Shown here in pieces: positions 1-11,576 of a stretch of DNA of 64,000 nucleotides. Both the position numbers and the translations under genes were made by a program. Position 1 is the stretch's first letter; each line of letters begins with the position of its first letter. The notes under the pieces were generated by a model, which saw only the letters and a list, made by a program, of their open reading frames with translations, made no database searches and was not told where the DNA came from. The stretch comes from an uncultured Desulfobulbus sp. (GTDB taxonomy: Bacteria; Desulfobacterota; Desulfobulbia; Desulfobulbales; Desulfobulbaceae), in the NCBI RefSeq assembly GCF_963664075.1, contig NZ_OY760916.1, positions 717,501 through 781,500 on the forward strand. The letters run 5' to 3'.

Positions 1-1009
<1,009 letters not shown>

Positions 1010-1229
1010 ATAAGTCTTTTATAAACTAAGTTAACTCTAAACGCTTAATTCTGTAGTACACCAACTGTGTTGTGCACAAAGCCTTGGCCTTGCAAGCACC
1101 AGTTGGTATCTACGATTTAGATACCCTGCTATTCAATTGTCAAAGATCTATAAACTTTCTATGTTTTTAAAAGTTTAAAAGAAGAATATGATCCAGAGGA
1201 TCACATTCTTGTCTTAAGCTTCTAAAGAC

Positions 1230-1305
1230 TGGTGGAGGTGAACGGGATCGAACCGATGACCTCCTGCGTGCAAGGCAGGCGCTCTCCCAGCTGAGCTACA
1301 CCCCC
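1230..1305 (-). tRNA. tRNA-Ala (anticodon TGC)
   Basis: On the minus strand a 76-nt cloverleaf runs from GGGGGTGTAGCTCAG to an encoded CCA. The anticodon stem CCTGC/GCAGG carries loop TTGCACG with anticodon TGC, and the T-loop GGTTCGATCC is standard. It lies in the 16S-23S spacer next to tRNA-Ile, the commonest bacterial spacer arrangement. Confidence 0.98.
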
Positions 1306-1330
1306 AACCCTTACAAATCAAAGCTAAGCC

Positions 1331-1408
<78 letters not shown>

Positions 1409-1417
1409 AATGCCTTT

Positions 1418-1447
1418 GATCTCTCAAAACTGAACAGTATAGAGCGG
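1418..1447 (-). other. 3' strand of the 16S rRNA processing stem
   Basis: This spacer segment just downstream of 16S is almost the exact reverse complement of 3112-3140 just upstream of 16S. The core CTGTTCAGTTTT is identical, with one indel and a few mismatches at the edges. In the transcript the two would form a long helix that loops out the whole 16S, which is the classical RNase III processing stem. Confidence 0.85.
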
Positions 1448-1486
1448 GGTTGATCCCTTATGCAGTCATCGCTGCATCTATCCTTA

Positions 1487-3050
<1,564 letters not shown>

Positions 3051-3111
3051 AATATCCTGACCAATCACAAATGATTGGTGCTAATCAATCAAAAAACCAA
3101 AATTACTTGGC

Positions 3112-3140
3112 CCGCTCTTACTGTTCAGTTTTCAAAGATC
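3112..3140 (-). other. 5' strand of the 16S rRNA processing stem
   Basis: This leader segment lies between the rRNA promoter and the mature 16S 5' end. It pairs with 1418-1447 downstream of 16S (core AAAACTGAACAG against CTGTTCAGTTTT), which places 16S in the loop of an RNase III-type processing helix. Confidence 0.85.
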
Positions 3141-3174
3141 AAAAGCGCTTGCGTTCCCGCAATCTGCGTTAATC

Positions 3175-3203
3175 ATTTTATCATGTTTTCGAAACGCTGT
3201 CAA
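3175..3203 (-). promoter_or_regulatory. rRNA operon promoter (sigma-70 type)
   Basis: Reading the minus strand, a perfect -35 TTGACA (3198-3203) is separated by exactly 17 bases from -10 TAAAAT (3175-3180). An A/T-rich stretch (AAATAAAAAAA) lies immediately upstream of the -35 and resembles an UP element. The -10 is about 125 bases before 16S, with the processing stem in between, as expected for an rRNA leader. Confidence 0.85.
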
Positions 3204-3475
3204 CCGTTTTTTTATTTGGTCTCAAGCGTTTCCGTCGCTGCGTCAGTGCTGCTCGGCAGCGGCGAGGCGCCAATATACAGGCCTTCCTCTTTCGCGTCAA
3301 TCTCTTTCTTTTGCTTCATGTCGTTTTTTGGTACAAGTGAGCCAACTCTTTGTCTCAAAAGGGTTTTTTGTATTTGCCTTCAACCAAGGCTTTGGCGTAA
3401 CATGGATCCAGTCTGAGTGGATTTATCAGGAAATGATCTGAGATCAACCCTTTAGCTTTTACGATAGATATATAG
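3204..3475. other. Divergent intergenic region between the rRNA promoter and selA
   Basis: No gene is supported here. Open frames exist but have no ribosome binding site or recognisable product. The part next to the rRNA promoter is A/T-rich (probable UP element) and includes a short G/C palindrome, CTGCTCGGCAGCGGC. No convincing -10/-35 pair for selA was found. Confidence 0.5.
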
Positions 3476-4885
3476 ATGGATAATAAGACCGCTCTTTTGC
3501 TGCGACAGCTCCCTGCCGTTCATGATTGCTTGGCCCATTTAGCCGCAAGCGATGCAGTATCGGATCTCCCCCTTGGCCGATTAAAACACTGTGTGCGTCT
3601 CTATCTTGATTCGTCCAGGAGGCGCATTCTGGCTGGAAAGAAGTTCGATGAAGACGCACTTGGGCGTGATCGTTTTTTAGAGGGATTGATTCGCTACGTT
3701 CGTACGTATCATAAGCCTCGCTTTACCCGGGTGATTAATGGGACGGGGGTTATCGTCCATACCAACCTCGGCCGTTCCCTTTTGCCAGACGCAGCACTGG
3801 AGAATATTGTTGAAGCCGCCTCCCATTATTCTAATCTCGAACTCAATCTTGCCACGGGCAAGCGGGGATCACGCTATTCCCATGTGGAGGATCTCCTCTG
3901 TGAGTTAACTGGAGCCGAAGGCGCGCTGGTGGTTAACAATAATGCGGCAGGCGTGCTTATCGCCTTGGAAACCCTTGGAAAGGGGAGGGAGGTCATCGTC
4001 TCTCGAGGACAGCTTGTCGAAATCGGTGGTTCCTTTCGTATACCTGATATCATGGCTCGCAGTGGCGCAAAGCTTGTCGAGGTGGGAACGACCAACCGGA
4101 CCCATGAGCGGGATTATGAGAATGCCATTACCGAAGAAACAGCCCTGTTGCTGAAAGTGCATTGCTCAAACTATAAAGTTATTGGCTTCACCCGTGAGGT
4201 AGAGGCCACCGAGCTGGTTGCCATTGGGCATCGCCATGAGATTCCTGTCATGGAGGATCTAGGTTCAGGTTGCCTGCTTGATCTCTCACGTTTTGGTCTT
4301 GCTAAAGAGCCTACGGTGCAGGAGGTTGTCGCCAGTGGTATAGATATTGTCAGCTTCAGTGGGGATAAACTCCTCGGTGGTCCTCAGGCAGGGATCCTCG
4401 TTGGCTCAAAGCACTATATTGAGCAGATCAAAAAGAATCCTATCAACCGTGCTTTACGCATCGATAAATTCACCCTTTCATCCCTGGAATCTGTCCTTCG
4501 ACTCTATCTGGACGAATCCCAAGCCATCGAACATGTGCCGACGCTCCGCATGATTGCCATGGATGCTGAAAGCATCAAGCTTCGAGTTGATCATCTGTGT
4601 AAGCGTTGCCGCGATGCTTTTGGTGATCGTGCCATCGTCGAATCTCGGGCAGTATTCTCTCAGGTGGGTGGGGGGGCACTTCCCGAGCAGAACCTCACAA
4701 GTTGGGCTGTTTCTCTTTTTCCTAAACACATGAAACTGAGTCAGGTTGAGCAGGCCCTGCGCTTTGCCACTGTTCCGGTCATGGGACGCGTTGAAGACGA
4801 GCAATTGATTTTTGACCTGCGCACTGTGAGTGAAGAGGAAGAGGATGATTTTTTTTCAAGTATCAATGAGGCTCTGTCTGCCTGA
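3476..4885 (+). CDS. selA: L-seryl-tRNA(Sec) selenium transferase (selenocysteine synthase)
   Basis: This PLP enzyme converts seryl-tRNA(Sec) to selenocysteinyl-tRNA(Sec) using selenophosphate. At 469 residues it has the normal SelA length. The N-terminal tRNA-binding part starts with the typical LLLRQLPAV block. The PLP fold includes RVINGTGVIVHTNLGRS (residues 85-101) and the Schiff-base lysine in SFSGDKLLGG (Lys298). Its presence implies that the organism makes selenoproteins. selB is often the next gene but is not here; the next gene encodes an unrelated GGDEF/TPR protein. The Shine-Dalgarno is weak, and the start is chosen because the N-terminus matches the family. I saw no obvious selenoprotein gene in the window. 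Confidence 0.95.
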   Translation: MDNKTALLLRQLPAVHDCLAHLAASDAVSDLPLGRLKHCVRLYLDSSRRRILAGKKFDEDALGRDRFLEGLIRYVRTYHKPRFTRVINGTGVIVHTNLGRSLLPDAALENIVEAASHYSNLELNLATGKRGSRYSHVEDLLCELTGAEGALVVNNNAAGVLIALETLGKGREVIVSRGQLVEIGGSFRIPDIMARSGAKLVEVGTTNRTHERDYENAITEETALLLKVHCSNYKVIGFTREVEATELVAIGHRHEIPVMEDLGSGCLLDLSRFGLAKEPTVQEVVASGIDIVSFSGDKLLGGPQAGILVGSKHYIEQIKKNPINRALRIDKFTLSSLESVLRLYLDESQAIEHVPTLRMIAMDAESIKLRVDHLCKRCRDAFGDRAIVESRAVFSQVGGGALPEQNLTSWAVSLFPKHMKLSQVEQALRFATVPVMGRVEDEQLIFDLRTVSEEEEDDFFSSINEALSA

Positions 4886-4962
4886 TTTTTCGATCTCCTA
4901 TGATGCTGATTTGGCAATGTATCAAGACAATTTAATAAACCGAACACAAAGAATAGTATCGC

Positions 4963-7059
4963 ATGCTCACTCTTGACGATTTCTTTTTGCTCTATAAACC
5001 TTTTGGCGACGCCATTGATGCGCAGTTGCCCCTACCATCAACCGTTGATTTCTATGCGCTTTCCGTAGAGGGGGCTATGCAGCCTCTGGATGAATATCTT
5101 AGCGGCACCCCCAGCCCTGTGACCGACGAGATGCAGGCTTTGGTTGATCCCTGGGTTGATGCGGGGCAGTTAGTTTTTCCCTTTCCTCTCAACTCTGGGG
5201 AAATGGCTGTAGCAGTGGTGAGTGATATTGATCTCGCTTTTTTGCGTAAGATGTCGCCTGGCTGGCTCAAGCAGATTCGAGAGGGGGTTCTTGCCGAGTT
5301 CGCCATGATCCGTCTGGCTGCAGTAGATCCGGAGACAGATCTGTATAACCGGCGAGCCTTGAACTGGTTTCTAGAGTCCATGCATGAAGAGCAGACCGGT
5401 ATCTTCTTTTTGCTGCACACCATTTTTTCACGTAAAACCGCAACGGCGAACCTGCAACAACTTAAAGAAACTGCCGACCTGCTTACCACTGTGGGGGAAG
5501 GACAGTATTTTTCTTTTGGTTACGGCGTCTTTGGATTATTCCTCCCCTTAGCCCAACGGCAACGTGCATTGAAAACTGCACGGCATCTCCAAAGGCAACT
5601 TCGTCGTGAAGGAATGACTAAAGTTCAGATCGGATTTGCTGGGCTCAAAGGAGTGGCCGTGGGCGAAGATGCTCAAGATTTGCAACGGCTTTGGCGAGCA
5701 TTGGAGCTAGCTGAAAAGCGCGGACCTTTCGGCCTCTGTGATATTGATACACTTGAGTCGCGTCGCTCTCATCCCTTTGTGCTTTCCGAGCCCGGTCTGA
5801 TGAGTCAGGGCAAAGATTTTTGGAAACGGCAGCGTCAATTTACTCTTTGCTTGCTGAGCTTTTCCCAGGCTCAACCCGAGGCGATCAGTTTTTGGAGCCA
5901 AAACATCCAGGATAAGAAGCCTTATTTGAGGGGAGAGGTCTTGACTCGGGGGCAACACGTTCTGTTGCTGTTTCAAACTCTGCTTTCAGCAGAAGTTCAG
6001 TCTTGCATTGATGGGGTGGTGGCGGATGCACGCAGACACTTTGGCGATGATCCCTTTTATGGGGGAGTCGCTTCCTATCCCTGTCTTGATTTCAGCAAAA
6101 ATGATGTACTGGCCAACTGTCTGAAAGCCCAGCGACACGCAAGCTTTTTTGGGCCGGGCTCTCTGGTTTATTTTGATCACCTCAGCCTAAATATCAGTGG
6201 AGATTATTTTTTCGACGAAGGTGATTATAAATCAGCTTTGCGTGAATATCGCCGTGGACTGCGGTTGATGCCCGAAGATGTGAACTTGATTAACTCGCTC
6301 GGTGTGACCTTGATTGAGTGTAATCAGTTAAGTGCGGCGGCGAAATGTTTTGAAGATGCACTGCAGCAGGAATCCGATAATTACATGGCCCTGGTGAATC
6401 TGGGCCGTGTCCGGCAGACCCTTAACCAGCCCCAGAAAGCCCTGAGTTGTTTTGAAGAAGCCTTTGCAGCCCACGGCAAAAAAGAAGCTGCAGGGCAGGA
6501 ACTTTTTCTTCCTCTGGCTCGCCTCTATGCTGAGGCCAGTCGTTTTGAGATTGCCTTGCGGGTGCTGGATCAATGGTCATTGCGTCCAGGGAGTGAGCAG
6601 GAATTTCTTCTTTTTCGTCTTCTGGGGCTTTGTGCCATGGAAAATGGGCAGCCTGACAAAGCCGTGACCGCGTGTCAAAGGGCCTTGCGACTTTTTCCCC
6701 AGGATAATGTCTCTTTGAGTGTGCTGGGGCTTTTGTATGTCGAGCAAGGCGAGGGAGAAGAGTTAGGTTTGTCCTTTTGTACCAAGGCGTTGGCTCTTGA
6801 TAATTTTAATCCTGATCATTGGTATCGTCTCGGTCGTGCCTACACCCATGCAGCTCTCTTTGATCAGGCGCTAGAGGCCTGTAAACACTGTTTGCGACTT
6901 CAGCGTTCCCATGTTGCCGGTGTAATTCAGCTTGGATTGGTTTATGCTGCCATGGGCAAGGCTAAAATGGCAAAAAAATATTTGCAACGAGCAGCAGAGC
7001 TTGAGGGGTGTTCAGAGGTTCTGCTGGAACGGGTGAATACGGCCTTGATTGCACTTTGA
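4963..7059 (+). CDS. Degenerate-GGDEF and TPR-repeat protein
   Basis: A 698-residue protein with no signal peptide. After a roughly 120-residue N-terminal region comes a stretch resembling the start of a GGDEF domain (DPETDLYNRRAL, residues 122-133). It continues to about residue 270, but the active-site GG(D/E)EF sequence is not recognisable, so diguanylate cyclase activity is unlikely. From about residue 410 to the end there are about eight tetratricopeptide repeats (for example NPDHWYRLGRAYTHAALFDQALEA). It is probably a cytoplasmic scaffold or sensor. It sits between selA and pilT on the same strand, and pilT and the nearby PilZ gene suggest a pilus or c-di-GMP link, which is inference only. 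No clear Shine-Dalgarno precedes the ATG. Confidence 0.7.
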   Translation: MLTLDDFFLLYKPFGDAIDAQLPLPSTVDFYALSVEGAMQPLDEYLSGTPSPVTDEMQALVDPWVDAGQLVFPFPLNSGEMAVAVVSDIDLAFLRKMSPGWLKQIREGVLAEFAMIRLAAVDPETDLYNRRALNWFLESMHEEQTGIFFLLHTIFSRKTATANLQQLKETADLLTTVGEGQYFSFGYGVFGLFLPLAQRQRALKTARHLQRQLRREGMTKVQIGFAGLKGVAVGEDAQDLQRLWRALELAEKRGPFGLCDIDTLESRRSHPFVLSEPGLMSQGKDFWKRQRQFTLCLLSFSQAQPEAISFWSQNIQDKKPYLRGEVLTRGQHVLLLFQTLLSAEVQSCIDGVVADARRHFGDDPFYGGVASYPCLDFSKNDVLANCLKAQRHASFFGPGSLVYFDHLSLNISGDYFFDEGDYKSALREYRRGLRLMPEDVNLINSLGVTLIECNQLSAAAKCFEDALQQESDNYMALVNLGRVRQTLNQPQKALSCFEEAFAAHGKKEAAGQELFLPLARLYAEASRFEIALRVLDQWSLRPGSEQEFLLFRLLGLCAMENGQPDKAVTACQRALRLFPQDNVSLSVLGLLYVEQGEGEELGLSFCTKALALDNFNPDHWYRLGRAYTHAALFDQALEACKHCLRLQRSHVAGVIQLGLVYAAMGKAKMAKKYLQRAAELEGCSEVLLERVNTALIAL

Positions 7060-7242
7060 TTGTGGGCTCAATACTCGAGGTGTAGCGTTAAGATTTATTC
7101 GCATCAGCTTTATTCTATTGCTCTTTTTTTAAAAAAACTATGCCGTGATTATCGAGTGATTTGATAGAATCATTGGCAGCGGTAGATTGTTTTTTGACTA
7201 AGATTGTGTGCCCAGGAGTAGACGACAAAGGAGCAGCTGGCT

Positions 7243-8325
7243 ATGGCTCAGATAGATGCGTTTTTTAAATTAATGAATGACGAAGGTGCCTCGGATCTTC
7301 ACATGATGGCCGGGCAACAGCCTGTTCTCCGTATCCGTGGTGATATGGAGCGGGTCAAATTCAAGGTAATGGATAATGAAGCCCTCAAGAGTATGCTCTA
7401 CGAGATATGCCCTGAGGACAAGATCAAGATCTTTGAGGAGACCGGCGATCTTGATTTTGGGTATGAGATACCTGGCCTAGCTCGATACCGGTGTAATTTT
7501 TTTCAGCAGAAATACGGGATTGGCGCGGTTTTTCGTGAAATTCCAAGTGACATTCTTACCTGTGATCAGCTCGGGCTGCCCAAGGTGGTTTCCCGTCTGT
7601 CTGCACTGCCTAAAGGATTGGTCCTTGTCACTGGACCTACTGGTTCGGGTAAATCGACAACTTTGGCAGCGATCATTGATGAATGCAACAAGACGAGAAA
7701 AGATCACATCCTCACCATTGAGGATCCGATCGAGTTTGTCCACAAAAGCCAAAATTGCATCGTTAATCACCGTGAGGTAGGGACCCATACCTCAAGCTTT
7801 TCAACAGCATTGCGCGGGGCCTTGCGTGAAGATCCAGATATTATTCTCGTGGGTGAGATGCGTGATCTGGAAACCATCGCCCTGGCCATGGAGGCCTCGA
7901 TGACTGGTCACCTGGTTTTTGGTACTCTCCACACCATTAATGCCATGAAAACCGTGGACCGTGTTGTGGAAATTTTTCCAGCCAATCAGCAGGGGCAGGT
8001 TCGCTCTACCTTGGCGGATGCCTTGCGAGCGGTGGTTTCGCAGACGCTCTTTAAACGGGTTGACATAAAAGGGCGGGTTGCTGCGTTGGAGATTTTGATT
8101 TGTACGCCTGCGGTTCGCAATCTGATTCGCGAAAATAAAACCTATCAGATTCCCTCCATCATGCAGACCGGAAAGAAATTTGGAATGCAGACGTTGGATG
8201 ATGCTATTTTTGAACTTTTGGAAAAGAAAAAAATCAGCGCTGAGGATGCCTATTCAAACTGCTATGAAAAGGCACGATTTGCCAAATTCCTCAAGCATCA
8301 ACCTTCGGATTTTACCGAAATCTAA
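7243..8325 (+). CDS. pilT: Type IV pilus retraction ATPase PilT
   Basis: This hexameric secretion-type ATPase powers type IV pilus depolymerisation (twitching, DNA uptake) at the cytoplasmic face. It has 360 residues, normal for PilT. Visible motifs are Walker A GPTGSGKS (131-138), the Asp box TIEDPIEF (158-165), Walker B DIILVGEMRD (199-208) and the His box HLVFGTLH (223-230). The family-specific GRVAALEIL and AVRNLIRE segments follow. A good Shine-Dalgarno (AAAGGAG) precedes the ATG. The other pilus genes are not adjacent. The convergent neighbours are comEC and a PilZ gene, so pilus-related and DNA-uptake functions are clustered. PilU is the alternative assignment, but PilT fits better. 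Confidence 0.93.
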   Translation: MAQIDAFFKLMNDEGASDLHMMAGQQPVLRIRGDMERVKFKVMDNEALKSMLYEICPEDKIKIFEETGDLDFGYEIPGLARYRCNFFQQKYGIGAVFREIPSDILTCDQLGLPKVVSRLSALPKGLVLVTGPTGSGKSTTLAAIIDECNKTRKDHILTIEDPIEFVHKSQNCIVNHREVGTHTSSFSTALRGALREDPDIILVGEMRDLETIALAMEASMTGHLVFGTLHTINAMKTVDRVVEIFPANQQGQVRSTLADALRAVVSQTLFKRVDIKGRVAALEILICTPAVRNLIRENKTYQIPSIMQTGKKFGMQTLDDAIFELLEKKKISAEDAYSNCYEKARFAKFLKHQPSDFTEI

Positions 8326-8349
8326 GCAAGGCATTGCGGAGAAACAAAA

Positions 8350-8393
8350 AACGGGTCGTGATTCTTTTTCAGAGTCACGGCCCGTTTTTTTTT
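8350..8393 (+). terminator. Rho-independent terminator after pilT
   Basis: A long G/C-rich stem (ACGGGTCGTGA / TCACGGCCCGT) is followed directly by nine T residues. Upstream A residues make it potentially bidirectional, so it could also serve the convergent PilZ gene that ends at 8413. Confidence 0.9.
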
Positions 8394-8412
8394 GTGTGAA
8401 GATGGAAGCTGG

Positions 8413-9075
8413 TTAAGCTGTCCCGTATTGTTCCAGGCAGCTGCACAGTACTTTACGCTGTGCCTGGCTCAGGTGGGTGAAACGAGCAGAGTATTTGACA
8501 TTCGAGGTCTTTTGTCCATCCTGCTCCTGAAAGCCATCATTGGTGGCAACAATTTCAGCGGATAGCTGCTCGAGTGAGGAGCCATCATTGCAGTTGTAGA
8601 GGTCCAGCGTCAGTTGAGGGCCGGGTAGGGGAGGGGCATTATACTGCTGCTGGAAACACATCCCCCCTTCACTTAAGTTGTTAATCCGTGCGTACTGATT
8701 GTTGGTGCCACTAATGCGGACCAGAAAAAACGGGGGCATTTGTTTGCGGATGGAATGACGATTATCTACACTCACAGAAAAAGGAAAGAGAAACACCAGT
8801 TGTTGTCGACACTCGTTGCAGGCATAGGCACGGGCTGTGGGGACAGAGGCAAGTCGAGCGACAGGAGGTCGTTGAGTTAAATGACGTCCGCCGCAGGAAG
8901 GGCATTTTTTACCAAGCACCATCATTGGGGTTGCGCTCCACAGATTCTCCAGGCTCCCTGGGGAGACCTTAGGTACGTTAATTTTTATCAATAAATGAAC
9001 ATACTCGGATTTTAAAAAGCTTTCAAGTTCCCATTTTGCGGTTGAAAATATGGATTTACTTGGCTTGGTTGCCAT
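8413..9075 (-). CDS. PilZ-domain protein with a CxxC zinc-ribbon-like insert
   Basis: A 220-residue cytoplasmic protein. The C-terminal half is a PilZ domain with both c-di-GMP-binding motifs intact: RxxxR as RHSIR (106-110) and NxSxxG as NLSEGG (133-138). Upstream are two CxxC pairs (Cys58/61 and Cys86/89), which look like a zinc ribbon. It is the last gene of a minus-strand run, and its start overlaps the end of comEC by 64 bases. The start is uncertain: the ATG used has no clear Shine-Dalgarno, and an internal ATG at residue 51 would avoid the overlap while keeping the PilZ motifs. Its position opposite pilT fits a c-di-GMP effector of pilus function (inference). Confidence 0.8.
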   Translation of the reverse strand: MATKPSKSIFSTAKWELESFLKSEYVHLLIKINVPKVSPGSLENLWSATPMMVLGKKCPSCGGRHLTQRPPVARLASVPTARAYACNECRQQLVFLFPFSVSVDNRHSIRKQMPPFFLVRISGTNNQYARINNLSEGGMCFQQQYNAPPLPGPQLTLDLYNCNDGSSLEQLSAEIVATNDGFQEQDGQKTSNVKYSARFTHLSQAQRKVLCSCLEQYGTA

Positions 9076-11573
9076 GTTTTTTTGTTGAAGGTCCTGGCGT
9101 GCAAGCCTTTAGGGCCACTTGTCAGCTGGATGGTGCCCTCCGTTGCGGTTGTCAGCAGTATTCTGTTTTCTTTTTGCCATCGCATAACATGTTCTTTGGC
9201 AGGGAGTATTCCCCAACGATTTCTTCCTGAGGAAACTATAATCCATTGTGGATTAACCGCGGTGATGAACGCCTCAGAAGAAGACCCTCGACTCCCATGG
9301 TGTGGTGCAAGCAGTACATTTGCGTCGAGATCATCCGTGCTCTTCATCAGGATCTGTTCACTTGCAAAGCCAATATCTGCTGGAAAGAGAAAACGTAGAC
9401 TGCGGTGTTGCAGGAGAAGGACCAGGCTGCGATCATTGGTCGTCCACGGTTGCTGTTCAGCTAATCCCGGCATTCCTAGGCAGGTGAGTTGTATCTGTCC
9501 GTCATGATAAATAACTTCGCCAGCATGGGGCTGGCTGAGTTGTATTCCCTGGTGTCGGGCCTGCGCAAGAAGTTCTGTATAAGCGCGTTCTTGGCCAGGA
9601 TCTCCATTGACCACCAACATCTTGGGATGAAACTGGCTCAGGACAAAAGAAAGCGCGTTGTAATGGTCTCCATGGGGATGAGTAATGATAACCCGATCCA
9701 GATGACGAATGCGCTGATGCCAGAGGAAGGGGGCGATCAGCGATTCACCGATATTGAAGCGGGAGCTCTGATACCCTCCGCCATCGAGCAAAATGGTTTC
9801 TCCTTGAGGTGCGCGAATCAGTGTTGAGGTCCCCTGTCCCACGTCTAGATAATCGATACGGAGTTTGTTGTTGCTCCCTCCGTTCCAGGGCAAAAAAACA
9901 TAGGAAAGAAAGAGGCTGATCGCGAGACCGCAGCAGCAGAGACGCCGGTGGGGAAGTGGCGGCTTGGCAATGAGGAGCCAGAGAAGAAGATAATACAAAC
10001 AGACTTCGAGCCAGGTGGGGGTAATGGTCCACCAGGACAGGTGGGGGAGGGAACCCAAAAGAGTCAAAAACTCGATCGAGCCATTGATCCCCCAGCTGCC
10101 CATTTGCAAACACCATCCAGCCAGTTGTGGAGAGCAGCACATGCAGAGGATACTCGCAAGTCCCCAGGGTAAGGCCCAAAGGCAGAGGAGGGGCTCAATT
10201 ATCAGGTTTGTCAATGGACCGACCAGCGAAAGTCGGTTGAAATGGATCAGGAGAATGGGCAGGGTTCCAGCGGTTGCCGCGAGAGAAACATAGAGCATCG
10301 ACTGGATCGTCTGTATCAGGCGGAGTAATCTTCGCTGCCCTTGGGATGCCTGTGGATGCATGGAGCGGAAAATGGGAAGTTTGGGGGCAATTAGATTGAT
10401 CGCCAGGACCGCTGCAAACGAGAGTTGAAAGGAAGCGGTGAACAGGGCCAGGGGGCGGAGCGCGAGAACGATCAAGGCTGCTCCGGAAATAAGTGGCAGC
10501 AGCGAGTGCTGACGTCGCAGTAAAACCGCAGTCAGCACGAGGAGTGCGGTTATCAGGGCACGGAGAGCGGGGAGGTTGAGGCCCGCAATGCAACCGTAAA
10601 ATAAGAGAAGGGGAGCTGTGAAGAGTAAAGCAAGGCTGGGAACATGGGTGTGATTGAGTAACCACTGGCTCCGTTTCAATAAAAACTGGATTATCCCCAG
10701 GCAAAAGAGGCCAAGCAGGCTGAAGTGTAAACCTGAAATAGCCAGAAGATGAACGGTACCCCCTGCTTTGAACAGTTCAAGGATGTGCGCTGGAACCTGC
10801 ATGAGTGTGCCTGTGAGCAAGGCCTGGTAAATACCTGCCTGTTCTTGCGGCAGGGTTTGAGCTATGAAGGACGTTATCCGTTGTCGAAATCTCTGCGGCA
10901 AATAACGAAGGTATTCAACAGCAGTACCAAGGCTTCGTTGGTTGTCTGCCGGATAGATTTTTTCAAGAGCTACTTGGGAGGCTACCCAGGCAGAATTGTA
11001 AATGCCTCGAACGGCCATCTGCAGCGGATAGTTGAACGCGCCCGGAGTCTGATAACGGTGGATTCGATCAATTGTAGCCCGCACTATGAGCAGGTCTCCA
11101 GCCATGATTGTTGGAGGAAGTTCTCCGGCAATGGTCAGCCGCAGGCGCCCGTGGCACGGCTGGAATATTTTCTCAGGCGCCTCTTGGGGCAACAGAGATT
11201 GACAGGCAAGTGCACAACGGGTCGTCGTACCGTTGAATTCCGGCATGCTGATGAGGTGGCCCACCACGGTTGCTTCAGTTCTGGTGGGGACTTGCTGGAC
11301 AATATGGTGGGAATCGGTGGGAAGATACAAGCCGTGGGTTGTGTGCAGAAAACCAACCAGAAAAAAGAAGGGAAAGGTGAGCAGGTACCTGCTTCTTTGA
11401 GTAAGCAACAGGGATAAGAGTGGAGGAAGTAATAACAGAGGCAGCAGCAGAGCTGGTGAGGGGAGTTTCAGGCTGATTTCTGCCAGCCACCATGCAGTTA
11501 TTGCCCCCGCCAGAAAAAAGAGAGTGACAAGAACCAGAAGATGGTGCGAGCAAAAACGCAGCAGTCTCTCCAT
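9012..11573 (-). CDS. comEC: ComEC/Rec2-type DNA-uptake channel protein
   Basis: A large polytopic inner-membrane protein (853 residues) that forms the channel for single-stranded DNA import in natural transformation. The N-terminus has several hydrophobic segments. The central ComEC/Rec2 core (about 230-500) includes LLTGTLMQVPAHILELFKAGGTVHLLAISGLH. The C-terminal metallo-beta-lactamase-like domain has the metal motif THPHGDH (about 631-637) and LLAPHHGS. Full family length suggests it is intact. It starts only three bases after waaA, so the two are probably co-transcribed, with the PilZ gene following. Together with pilT this is consistent with competence, but no other com gene is visible. 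Confidence 0.93.
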   Translation of the reverse strand: MERLLRFCSHHLLVLVTLFFLAGAITAWWLAEISLKLPSPALLLPLLLLPPLLSLLLTQRSRYLLTFPFFFLVGFLHTTHGLYLPTDSHHIVQQVPTRTEATVVGHLISMPEFNGTTTRCALACQSLLPQEAPEKIFQPCHGRLRLTIAGELPPTIMAGDLLIVRATIDRIHRYQTPGAFNYPLQMAVRGIYNSAWVASQVALEKIYPADNQRSLGTAVEYLRYLPQRFRQRITSFIAQTLPQEQAGIYQALLTGTLMQVPAHILELFKAGGTVHLLAISGLHFSLLGLFCLGIIQFLLKRSQWLLNHTHVPSLALLFTAPLLLFYGCIAGLNLPALRALITALLVLTAVLLRRQHSLLPLISGAALIVLALRPLALFTASFQLSFAAVLAINLIAPKLPIFRSMHPQASQGQRRLLRLIQTIQSMLYVSLAATAGTLPILLIHFNRLSLVGPLTNLIIEPLLCLWALPWGLASILCMCCSPQLAGWCLQMGSWGINGSIEFLTLLGSLPHLSWWTITPTWLEVCLYYLLLWLLIAKPPLPHRRLCCCGLAISLFLSYVFLPWNGGSNNKLRIDYLDVGQGTSTLIRAPQGETILLDGGGYQSSRFNIGESLIAPFLWHQRIRHLDRVIITHPHGDHYNALSFVLSQFHPKMLVVNGDPGQERAYTELLAQARHQGIQLSQPHAGEVIYHDGQIQLTCLGMPGLAEQQPWTTNDRSLVLLLQHRSLRFLFPADIGFASEQILMKSTDDLDANVLLAPHHGSRGSSSEAFITAVNPQWIIVSSGRNRWGILPAKEHVMRWQKENRILLTTATEGTIQLTSGPKGLHARTFNKKTWQPSQVNPYFQPQNGNLKAF

Positions 11574-11576
11574 AGG

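Noticed and set aside
3075..3416. 113-codon open frame between the rRNA genes and selA
   Set aside because: It overlaps the rRNA leader, processing stem and promoter, lacks a Shine-Dalgarno and has no recognisable features.
3476..4885. Selenoprotein genes with in-frame TGA, suspected because selA is present
   Set aside because: No gene in the window shows a family-conserved frame interrupted by TGA with sequence resuming after it, although this check was by eye only.
7150..7200. Sigma-54 promoter before pilT (TGGCAGCGGTAGATTGT)
   Set aside because: The -24-like TGGCA is present but the TTG lies two bases too far downstream, so the spacing is wrong.
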